Positions 41,152 to 48,519 of a DNA stretch of 55,993 nucleotides are shown here, piece by piece. Origin of the DNA: Opitutaceae bacterium (GTDB taxonomy: Bacteria; Verrucomicrobiota; Verrucomicrobiia; Opitutales; Opitutaceae); the NCBI GenBank assembly GCA_028280945.1, contig JANQKV010000070.1, positions 1-55,993 of the forward strand, in the 5' to 3' direction. The notes beneath the pieces were generated by a model. It ran no database searches. It was not told the origin of the DNA and saw only the letters and a program-made list of their open reading frames with translations. Position 1 is the first letter of the stretch; each line of letters begins with the position of its first letter. The position numbers and the translations under genes are program-made.

Positions 41152-41871
41152 ATGATTGAAGTTTCCAATCTCTCCAAATCCTATGGCACCAAACCCGCCG
41201 TGAGCGGTGTTTCGTTCCGCGTCCAACAAGGCGACATCCTTGGTTTTCTCGGCCCCAACGGCGCTGGGAAATCCACGACGATGAAAATGATCACCGGTTT
41301 CCTGCAGCCTTCGAGCGGCACGGCCAAAGTGGGTGGCATCGATGTCGCCGTCGATCCGGTTGGCGTGAAGCGCCAGGTCGGCTACCTGCCGGAAAGTGCT
41401 CCGGCCTACGGCGAAATGACGGTGCTGGAGTTTCTTGAATTTATCGCCGAAAGCCGCGGTTTCCGCGGCGCTGATCGCAAGGCACCGGTCGAGCGTGCGT
41501 TGCGACTGACCCACCTCATCACCGTCCAGCACCAAACCATCGAAACCCTCTCAAAAGGTTTTAAACAGCGCGTCGGTTTCGCCCAAGCATTGCTGCATGA
41601 TCCCGATGTCCTCATCCTCGACGAACCCACGGACGGCCTCGATCCGAACCAAAAGAACGAAGTCCGCGCGCTCATCAAGGAGCTGGCCCAGGAAAAGGCC
41701 GTTGTGCTCTCGACCCATATTCTCGAAGAGGTCGAGGCGATCTGCACGCGCATCATCCTGATCTCCGAAGGCAAGGTTGTGGTCGACGAAACCCCCGCCG
41801 AGTTTCAAGCCCGCCAGCCCGGTGCCCGGCTTGATGAGATCTTCGCTTCCCTCACCAAGTCCGACGTCTGA
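41152..41871 (+). CDS. ABC-2 type transporter ATP-binding protein (GldA-like)
   Basis: This 239-residue ATPase has Walker A FLGPNGAGKSTTMK (about residue 36), the Q-loop region VGYLPESAPAYGEMTV, the signature LSKGFKQRVGFAQALLHDP, Walker B VLILDEPTDGLDP, and the switch His in VLSTHILEEV. It is the motor for the permease encoded next. With the GldF/G-like and DUF4340 proteins that follow, it matches the cluster called gldAFG in gliding Bacteroidota, here in a different phylum. Whether it serves motility or export is unknown. Confidence 0.93.
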   Translation: MIEVSNLSKSYGTKPAVSGVSFRVQQGDILGFLGPNGAGKSTTMKMITGFLQPSSGTAKVGGIDVAVDPVGVKRQVGYLPESAPAYGEMTVLEFLEFIAESRGFRGADRKAPVERALRLTHLITVQHQTIETLSKGFKQRVGFAQALLHDPDVLILDEPTDGLDPNQKNEVRALIKELAQEKAVVLSTHILEEVEAICTRIILISEGKVVVDETPAEFQARQPGARLDEIFASLTKSDV

Positions 41872-41982
41872 TTCCAAGGGAGCGAGCAGATGACAGAAAG
41901 TAACGAACATATCGATACAACCCGCCGCACCCCCGTCTGACTCTGCCCACTACTCGCTGCCCGCTACTCACTACTTCTTCTC

Positions 41983-42705
41983 ATGACCCACGTCATTCCT
42001 GTCTTCAAACGCGAGTTCCTCGGCTATTTCCGCTCACCGGTGGCTTACGTCTTTCTCGTCGTCTTCCTCATGGCGGCGGTGGGTCTCGCCTTTTTCCTCG
42101 GCCGTTTTTTCGACGCCGGGCAGGCCACCCTGGAGAGTTTCTTCGTCTTCCACCCCTGGTTGTTTCTTTTCCTCATCCCCGCCGCCGGCATGCGGTTATG
42201 GTCGGAGGAAAAACGCACGGGCACGATCGAACTGCTCTTCACCCTGCCGCTCACGACCCTTGAGGCCGTCGTCAGCAAATACCTCGCCGCCTGGGCCTTT
42301 CTGTGTGTCGCCATCGCTCTCACGTTCCCCATGGCCCTGACCGTGGGTTACCTCGGCGATCCCGATTGGGGTATTATTTTGACCAGTTACATGGGCAGCA
42401 TGTTGATGGCCGGCTCCTACCTGGGCGTGTGCTCACTGATGTCCGCTCTGACCAAAAACCAAGTCATCAGTTTTGTCCTGAGTGTAATCGTTTGCCTGAT
42501 CCTGCTGTTCCTGGGCTGGAGTGTGTTCAACGAATTGCTCGAGGCCTACCTGCCGCAATTCCTCGCTGACGTGCTGGCAAACTTCTCGTTCATTACCCAC
42601 TTCGAACCCTTCACCAAGGGCATCATCGATCCCTCCGACGTGGTGTTTTTCCTCTCCCTGACCGGCTTCACGTTGTTCCTCAACGTTGTCGCCCTCGAAC
42701 GCTGA
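41983..42705 (+). CDS. ABC-2 permease (GldF-like)
   Basis: The 240-residue protein has six helices: PVAYVFLVVFLMAAVGLAFF, FHPWLFLFLIPAAGMRLWSE, LAAWAFLCVAIALTFPMAL and others. The cytosolic loop RLWSEEKRTGTIELLFTLPL is the family hallmark. It should form the membrane channel with the upstream ATPase. A 111-base gap with no recognisable signal separates the two genes. It is followed after 19 bases by the GldG-like gene. Confidence 0.92.
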   Translation: MTHVIPVFKREFLGYFRSPVAYVFLVVFLMAAVGLAFFLGRFFDAGQATLESFFVFHPWLFLFLIPAAGMRLWSEEKRTGTIELLFTLPLTTLEAVVSKYLAAWAFLCVAIALTFPMALTVGYLGDPDWGIILTSYMGSMLMAGSYLGVCSLMSALTKNQVISFVLSVIVCLILLFLGWSVFNELLEAYLPQFLADVLANFSFITHFEPFTKGIIDPSDVVFFLSLTGFTLFLNVVALER

Positions 42706-42724
42706 ACCCCATCGCGATCCCGCC

Positions 42725-44605
42725 ATGAAAACCAGCGCCAAACTCCTCGCCATCCTTCTGCTCTTCATCGGCCTCGTGCTGGTGAACTACCTCGCCTCCC
42801 GCATCCCGTGGCGCGTCGACAACACTGCGGCCAATGTCTACACCTTGTCCGGCGGCACCTACTCGCTGCTCGAGAAAATCGAGGAACCGATCACCCTCGA
42901 CTTCTACTTCTCGCGCAGTGCCTCGGGATTGCCCATTTCCTACAAAAACTTCGCCGCCCGCGTGGAGGAAATGCTCAACCAATACGCCCGGGCCGCCCGA
43001 GGTCGCCTCGTCATCAACGTCATCAATCCCGAGCCCGACACCCCGGAGGAAGAGGCCGCCACCCGCGCCGGCATCCAGCCCCGCATCATTCCCGGCACTG
43101 GCGAATCCGTTTATTTTGGCCTGAGCGCCACCGCCGCCGACCAGGCCGAGACCATCGGCAGTTTTGCCCCCGACCGGGAGCAGTTTCTCGAATACGATCT
43201 GTCCCAACTGATCTACACCGTGCAGGTCCTCGAAAAGCGCCGCATGGGGCTGATCAGCAGCCTGCCCCTGCAGTCGCCGCCCTTTAATCCGATGATGGCG
43301 CAGATGGGGCAGCAACCCCCGCCCGACCAATTCATCATCGGCGAATGGGAGCGCACCTTTGACATTGAAACGATCGAACCCACCGCGATCGAACTTCCGG
43401 CCAACCTCGATGTGTTGGTCGTGGTGCACCCGCAGGGGTTGTCTCCGGAACTTGAATACGCCATTGACCAGTTCCTGCTGGATGGATCACCGGTGATGCT
43501 CGTGCTCGATCCGTCCTCCGAACACTTCAAGCGCCAGGTTCCCCCCCAGCAGATGATGATGGGCGGCGGCGCTCCGAACGTCTCTTCTGACCTCCCCCGG
43601 CTGCTTGCGGCCTACGGAATCGACTACAGTGCCGGCGATGTGATCGGCGACCTGCTGCTCGGTGCCCAGGTCAACACCGGGCGCGGCGTGGCGCGTTTTC
43701 CGCATTGGCTGCAGCTCGGGGCCGACAACTTCAGTGCCGAGGTCATGCCCACGGCCGATCTCAACTCCATGATCCTCGTCGAAGCCGGCCGCATCGCTCC
43801 CGTCGAAGGATCGGAGCTGACCTTCACTCCCCTCATTCAAACCTCCGCCCAAGCCGGCAGCGTGCCGCAAATGATGCTGCAATTCGCCGCCCAGCAGGAC
43901 ATCTCCGGCGACATCACCCCCGATGGTCCTCACACCATCGCTGCGATGATCACCGGCGCCTTTACGACGGCTTTCCCGGACGGCCCGCCGCCTCCCCCGG
44001 AATCCGAGGAGGAAGCATCGGAGATCTCAGAAAGCCTGCCCGCCGAAGCCTCGGTGAAGGAAGGCGACGGAACGCTTGTGGTGGTCGCCGATGCCGACTG
44101 GCTGATGGACAGCTACTCCATTCGCCGGATCAACTTTGGTGGTTTCCAAGCCGCCGACCCCCTCAACGACAACCTCGCCTTTGGTACCAACGCGGTTGAA
44201 TACCTCGCCGGCTCCCAGGACCTCATTTCCATCCGCAGCAAAGGCAGCTCGGTGCATCCGTTCACTGTTGTGCGTGAAATGGAGGCCGCCGCCCAGCAGC
44301 GTTACCAGCAGCAGCTCGAAGCCCTCGAATCCCGTCTTTCCGAAGTGCAATCCGAGCTCACCAGCCTGCAGGCGCAGGTTGGCGACAACGGTCTGCTCGT
44401 CGCCTCCCCGGAGATCGCCGAGGCCATCGCCAACTTCCAAGCCCAGGAGGCGGAGATGCGCCGCGAACGCCGCGACATCCGCCGTGCCCTGCGAGAGGAT
44501 ATCGACGCCCTCGAAACCAATCTGCTCCTGCTCAACCTGTTTGCCGCCCCCGTCGGCATCGGCCTGTTCGGCTGGTGGTTCCACCGGTCCCGCCGCCGCC
44601 GCTGA
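42725..44605 (+). CDS. GldG-like auxiliary protein of ABC-2 transporter
   Basis: From the ATG at 42725 the protein has 626 residues: an N-terminal helix (LLAILLLFIGLVLVNYLASRI), a large extracytoplasmic region of the ABC_transp_aux type (about 40-530), a coiled coil (about 520-590, QRYQQQLEALESRLSEVQ), and a C-terminal helix (LLNLFAAPVGIGLFGWWF) with a basic end RSRRRR. A PQQMMMGGG loop near residue 280 is low complexity. It probably acts as a periplasmic arm of the permease. The DUF4340 gene follows 27 bases later. Confidence 0.88.
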   Translation: MKTSAKLLAILLLFIGLVLVNYLASRIPWRVDNTAANVYTLSGGTYSLLEKIEEPITLDFYFSRSASGLPISYKNFAARVEEMLNQYARAARGRLVINVINPEPDTPEEEAATRAGIQPRIIPGTGESVYFGLSATAADQAETIGSFAPDREQFLEYDLSQLIYTVQVLEKRRMGLISSLPLQSPPFNPMMAQMGQQPPPDQFIIGEWERTFDIETIEPTAIELPANLDVLVVVHPQGLSPELEYAIDQFLLDGSPVMLVLDPSSEHFKRQVPPQQMMMGGGAPNVSSDLPRLLAAYGIDYSAGDVIGDLLLGAQVNTGRGVARFPHWLQLGADNFSAEVMPTADLNSMILVEAGRIAPVEGSELTFTPLIQTSAQAGSVPQMMLQFAAQQDISGDITPDGPHTIAAMITGAFTTAFPDGPPPPPESEEEASEISESLPAEASVKEGDGTLVVVADADWLMDSYSIRRINFGGFQAADPLNDNLAFGTNAVEYLAGSQDLISIRSKGSSVHPFTVVREMEAAAQQRYQQQLEALESRLSEVQSELTSLQAQVGDNGLLVASPEIAEAIANFQAQEAEMRRERRDIRRALREDIDALETNLLLLNLFAAPVGIGLFGWWFHRSRRRR

Positions 44606-44632
44606 TAAATCGAACCGCAATCCCTTGCTCGC

Positions 44633-45751
44633 ATGAATCTCAAGATCCTCAGCATCTCGGTTCTCATCCTCGCCATCCTCTCCGGCATCGTCGCCTGGTT
44701 CGACCGCCCCGTGGCACCCGCCGACGCCGATCCTCGGGTCGGCACGTCGCTGCTCGCCGGCCTTCCCGTCAACGACGCTCAAAGTATCAGTGTCACGAAC
44801 AACGACGACACCGTCGCTTTATCGCGTGACGACCAAGGGGTTTGGCGAGTCGACTCCTACCATGGTTTGCCCGCCGACACGGACAAACTCCGCCGCTTGC
44901 TCCGCGATCTGGGGGAGGCCGAAATCGTTCGGGTCGTAACCCGCAGTCCCGAGCGGGCGGCCCGGCTCGATCTTGGCACGGCTGCCATCACCATCGACGA
45001 AACGACCCTCACCTTCGGCACAACCGCCTCACGTGGCGGACGCTACCTGCGTCTCGTGGAAGGTGACGAAGCACCGGTCTACCTGACACCTGCCAGCGTT
45101 TTCATCGACGGCACCGCCAAAAACTGGGCCAGCGCCGCACTGACCGCGTTCGAAGTCGACGACATTCAAAGTGTCACCCTCTCGTTCCCCCACGAAGAAT
45201 CGGTTACTGCCACCCGCGAAAACGTCGCGGCGACCTGGGCGGCCGAACTCGCCGACGGAGAGCAGTTGCGCACCCAACCCATCACCTCATTGCTGAGCAC
45301 CCTGCGCAGTCTCCGATTTTCGGATACATCCACGCCAGGTGATGCCGACGTCCTGGCCGCCCGGGAGAACGCCCGCGCATTTGAAGTCACTACCTTTGGC
45401 GGTGAAACCCTGACCTGGACCATCGGTCGCAAGCCCGAGGAAACCATTATCAAAGAGGAGGCGAGCGACCCGGTGGCTGCGGTGGAGGACCTTACGGCCA
45501 ACATGGACTTGGAACCCGAAAGTGCCGAGGACGCACTGGAAGACCTCACCGAAACGATCCCCGCGGGTCCCGTCTATGTGTCTTTCGCAGGTTCAACCGA
45601 ATTGGCTCCTCTCAGTGGATTCCAAGACCAACTCGCCTTTCGTGTATCCGACTTTGTCTTCAACGGCTTGCCGGAGAATCGAGCCGCAGTCGTGGAAGCC
45701 GCTCCCATTACCGACACGGAAATCGATCCGCCTTTCCCCGCCGAAGAATAG
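44633..45751 (+). CDS. DUF4340 domain protein of the Gld-like cluster
   Basis: This 372-residue protein has an N-terminal helix (LSISVLILAILSGIVAWF) and a beta-rich extracytoplasmic part. The DUF4340 signature is visible as VALSRDDQGVWRVDSY, PADTDKLRRLLRDLGEAEI and the later repeat of the same fold with VTATRENVAATWAAELAD. DUF4340 proteins routinely follow GldG-like genes. Their task is not known; they may form a periplasmic collar or ligand module. It ends 61 bases before metF. Confidence 0.88.
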   Translation: MNLKILSISVLILAILSGIVAWFDRPVAPADADPRVGTSLLAGLPVNDAQSISVTNNDDTVALSRDDQGVWRVDSYHGLPADTDKLRRLLRDLGEAEIVRVVTRSPERAARLDLGTAAITIDETTLTFGTTASRGGRYLRLVEGDEAPVYLTPASVFIDGTAKNWASAALTAFEVDDIQSVTLSFPHEESVTATRENVAATWAAELADGEQLRTQPITSLLSTLRSLRFSDTSTPGDADVLAARENARAFEVTTFGGETLTWTIGRKPEETIIKEEASDPVAAVEDLTANMDLEPESAEDALEDLTETIPAGPVYVSFAGSTELAPLSGFQDQLAFRVSDFVFNGLPENRAAVVEAAPITDTEIDPPFPAEE

Positions 45752-45776
45752 GTCTCAGCTGAAATTTCAGTCTTGA

Positions 45777-45812
45777 TAACGCATCATCATATACAGATAT
45801 GTTGATGCGTTA
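45777..45812 (+). promoter_or_regulatory. Long palindrome directly before metF (operator or RNA hairpin)
   Basis: TAACGCATCA (45777-45786) and TGATGCGTTA (45803-45812) are perfect 10-base arms. Inside them CATAT-ACAG-ATATG continues the symmetry with one mismatch. The 3' arm touches the ATG at 45813. A smaller palindrome, CTGAAATTTCAG, lies at 45759-45770. A possible -35 (TTGATA, 45773-45778) would place the promoter under the long palindrome. Confidence 0.6.
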
Positions 45813-46691
45813 ATGACAACAAACCCATCCATCGCCTCGCTCTTTGCGGCGGACCGTCCGCTGCGCTCGTTGGAGTTTTTCCCACCCAAAAACGAGGAAG
45901 GCGTTGCGGCCCTGCGGGCCACGGCGGAGGCGTTGCATCACATCGAGTGGGATTTCGTTTCGGTCACCTACGGGGCGGGCGGCAGCACTCGCGATATGAC
46001 CGCCAAGGTGTCATCGATCCTGAAGGATGATCTCGGATTCACTGTCATGCCTCATCTCACCTGCGTGGGGCACTCTCAGGCTGAGTTGCGCGACCACGCC
46101 GACCGCCTCTATCACACCGGATTTCGCAACATCATGACCTTGCGGGGCGATCCTCCCAAGGGCGAAACAACCTTCACCCCGGCTCCGGACGGCCTGCGTT
46201 ACGCCAATGAGCTGGTGGCGCTGCTAAAAGACCAACATCCCGATTTCTGTCTGGGGGTGGCCGGCTACCCGGAAAAGCATCAGGAGGCCCTCTCGTTTGA
46301 GGCCGACCTCGACAACCTGAAGCGCAAGGTCGACACCGGTGCGGACTTCATCACCACCCAACTCTTTTTCGACAACGCCATCTACTACCGTTTTGTGGAA
46401 AAATGCCGCGCCCGTGGCATCACGGTGCCGATCGTGCCCGGCATCATGCCGGTCCTTTCGCTCAAGCAGATCAAGCGCATTGCGACGCTCAGTGGAGCCA
46501 CCCTGCCCGACCAACTCACGCGACGCCTCGAGGTGGCTTCGGAGAATCCCGACGTGGTCGAAATCATCGGTGTCGACTGGGCCCTCGACCAAATCCGCGG
46601 TCTCGTGGCCAACCACGCCCCCGGCTACCACCTCTACATCCTCAACCGCGCCCGCGCTGCGCTCGCGTTGGCTGCAGGCCTGGCGGCCTGA
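45813..46691 (+). CDS. metF: Methylenetetrahydrofolate reductase
   Basis: MetF reduces 5,10-methylene-THF to 5-methyl-THF, the methyl source for methionine synthase, using FAD and NAD(P)H. The 292 residues are the bacterial length. Seen are LEFFPPKNEEG at the start (catalytic Glu), FVSVTYGAGGS, PHLTCVGHS, NIMTLRGDPPKG, GVAGYPEKH, the FAD/substrate block ADFITTQLFFDNAIYYRF and PGIMPVLS. The gene follows a palindrome that ends at the start codon. The upstream Gld-like cluster is on the same strand but functionally unrelated. Confidence 0.96.
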   Translation: MTTNPSIASLFAADRPLRSLEFFPPKNEEGVAALRATAEALHHIEWDFVSVTYGAGGSTRDMTAKVSSILKDDLGFTVMPHLTCVGHSQAELRDHADRLYHTGFRNIMTLRGDPPKGETTFTPAPDGLRYANELVALLKDQHPDFCLGVAGYPEKHQEALSFEADLDNLKRKVDTGADFITTQLFFDNAIYYRFVEKCRARGITVPIVPGIMPVLSLKQIKRIATLSGATLPDQLTRRLEVASENPDVVEIIGVDWALDQIRGLVANHAPGYHLYILNRARAALALAAGLAA

Positions 46692-46712
46692 CCAGACCAA
46701 TCCCCGGCGGGC

Positions 46713-47531
46713 CTATTCTCCAGGCAACGGCGTGTAATCGATGTGGAATTGATCGCGAAGATAAACTTCGATCAACGCCACTCCCGCTTGGCCATCCGCA
46801 CTTTCGATCACGGCGGTATATGCTCCGGGATCAAGCATCGTGTAGATCATCGCTTCACGGGGGTCATCTGGGACTGGGCAAATCTGTCGTGCTGCCTCCC
46901 ATTCCCAATCCGGACGGTCCTCCCAGTTGTCGTTTTCAAAAATCAGGTTTTGCCCTTGGTGCAGTTTCAAAACCGGATCCTCCAACGCTCCCTCAACGCC
47001 AAATGAGGACAGGGATGCCCCCCGAACCTTGATCACGACAGACTTGGCGAATTCTCCTGGAACCACAAACCCTCCGATCGCCACCCGATCCCCCTGCCCT
47101 ACCTCCGCCCGAGTCGACATGTTGAACACTCGATTCGCTCCGGCAGGCTGCGGGTCGAGCCAAATCAGATGGTTAGGCCCCACCCAATTGAGGTGCCAGC
47201 TCGATTGGACGCCAAAATCGAATTGCTGGATTCGTCGAAATGCTTCCCCGAATTTGGTGCCATCGTTTAATCTCACCCGAAAGAAGTGTCGGACCACCTC
47301 GGGTGGATCAAACGACTCGTCCGACAACACCGTCACTCCGGCCTCGGCAAACATGTCATCGGGCTCGCGGGCGGGGGGAAGATTCGGATCGATCACCCGA
47401 GGCATGAGGTCAACCGTTGCGGTAACCAACAACTCGTCGGCAACAAACACCGGCTTAACGCCACGGGAGTAATCTCCCATCAGGCTGATTGAAGGCAGCA
47501 AAAAAACGAAGGCGAAACGGAGCATATTCAT
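46713..47531 (-). CDS. Secreted protein with a Verrucomicrobia-type beta-sandwich domain
   Basis: The Met at 47531 starts a signal peptide (MNMLRFAFVFLLPSISLMG), giving 272 residues. Residues about 135-268 show a domain common in secreted proteins of this group: NMSTRAEVGQGDRVAIGGF, KVRGASLSSFGVEGALEDP, LIFENDNWEDRP and PGAYTAVIESADGQAGVALI. The role is not known; it may be a surface or matrix module. The N-terminal 110 residues match nothing I recognise. It converges on metF with a 21-base gap. Confidence 0.75.
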   Translation of the reverse strand: MNMLRFAFVFLLPSISLMGDYSRGVKPVFVADELLVTATVDLMPRVIDPNLPPAREPDDMFAEAGVTVLSDESFDPPEVVRHFFRVRLNDGTKFGEAFRRIQQFDFGVQSSWHLNWVGPNHLIWLDPQPAGANRVFNMSTRAEVGQGDRVAIGGFVVPGEFAKSVVIKVRGASLSSFGVEGALEDPVLKLHQGQNLIFENDNWEDRPDWEWEAARQICPVPDDPREAMIYTMLDPGAYTAVIESADGQAGVALIEVYLRDQFHIDYTPLPGE

Positions 47532-47635
47532 GACGGGGAAACAGAGAGAAAGACCCTTCAACTCAACCAGTGTTTCCTGAGGAACAGGTCGTTTTTCTGA
47601 AGGAATCGGGCCGTCTCCACCGCCCCTGGCCGGAT

Positions 47636-48049
47636 TCACCCGCCTGCCATGACGGGACGAAATCCGGCATCAGTCAGGATCACGGCAACCTGTTCGCGTT
47701 TGTCGCCTTGAATCTCGATTTGCCCGCCCTTGACGGTGCCACCCGCGCCGCATGACTTTTGCATGCGTTTGGCCAGCTGTTGGAGCTCGGATGCGGCGAT
47801 GCCCTTGAATCCTGATACGGCCGTCACCGTTTTACCACCTTTGCCGCCAGTGAGGCGACGAATCTCGAGTCGACCACGGTTGGTGTTGGGCTGCTTTCGG
47901 TTCGATGTGTTCGGTAGCGGCGACAGGGAGGAAACCGACTCTTTCACCGGTCCCGCCGGCAAGTCTGCCAATCCATCCAGCGCCCCAAACGGGTTCTGCC
48001 CCAAATCGCCTCCCCCGTCTGTTGAAACCCTTTTATCTCTTTTGCCCAT
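47636..48049 (-). CDS. SUI1/YciH-family translation initiation factor-like protein
   Basis: This 137-residue protein has a disordered N-terminal half and a SUI1 fold at residues about 60-132. The fold shows GRLEIRRLTGGKGGKTVTAV, the KSCGAGGTVKGGQIEIQG block, and QVAVILTDAGF. SUI1 is eIF1 in eukaryotes; bacterial YciH proteins bind the 30S subunit and may check start-codon choice. The ATG at 48049 follows a purine-rich stretch on its strand. The next gene upstream, an 80-residue protein, is 18 bases away. Confidence 0.9.
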   Translation of the reverse strand: MGKRDKRVSTDGGGDLGQNPFGALDGLADLPAGPVKESVSSLSPLPNTSNRKQPNTNRGRLEIRRLTGGKGGKTVTAVSGFKGIAASELQQLAKRMQKSCGAGGTVKGGQIEIQGDKREQVAVILTDAGFRPVMAGG

Positions 48050-48067
48050 TTCTCGCCTTTCAGCTTT

Positions 48068-48310
48068 TCAGTCTTTCCCAGCCCGGCCCCCGCAGACCCC
48101 CACCGGAATGTCGGATTCTCCGCCCAAAAACATATGCGCCTTGGCGTAGCTCCGGTTCTCCAGGAAATGCACCAGTTGCGGATGCAGCTGGTCGCGACCG
48201 GCAATCAAAAATTCGTCCAGTTTTGCCATTTCAGCGGCGATGACGGAACCGTCACCGGCTTCGATGCCAGCCAGCAGATTAACCAACGCTGCTTTTATCT
48301 GTGTCTCCAT
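48068..48310 (-). CDS. Small conserved-looking hypothetical protein
   Basis: The ATG at 48310 gives 80 residues. The first half is helical (AALVNLLAGIEAGDGSVIAAEM). The second half, LHPQLVHFLENRSYAKAHMF then LGGESDIPVGVCGG, has a Gly/Cys-rich end that looks constrained. No membrane or signal segment is present. I do not recognise a family. It probably shares a transcript with the YciH-like gene downstream. Confidence 0.6.
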   Translation of the reverse strand: METQIKAALVNLLAGIEAGDGSVIAAEMAKLDEFLIAGRDQLHPQLVHFLENRSYAKAHMFLGGESDIPVGVCGGRAGKD

Positions 48311-48519
48311 GAGTGAAATAGGGAAATTAATGTCGCAGCCGCATGGTGTAAGCGAAACTCAAACCTAACGGGCTCCTACCCTTGTGAATCGGGATCATAC
48401 TTGAGTTCAACCATCAGTTACATTCCGGTGAACGACTAAGACTGAAACCATCACGTTTACGGTCTCGGCCCAGCCATTGGTCGCTCCCGCCGAAAACGTA
48501 ATCGTGGGACCCTTCCATC

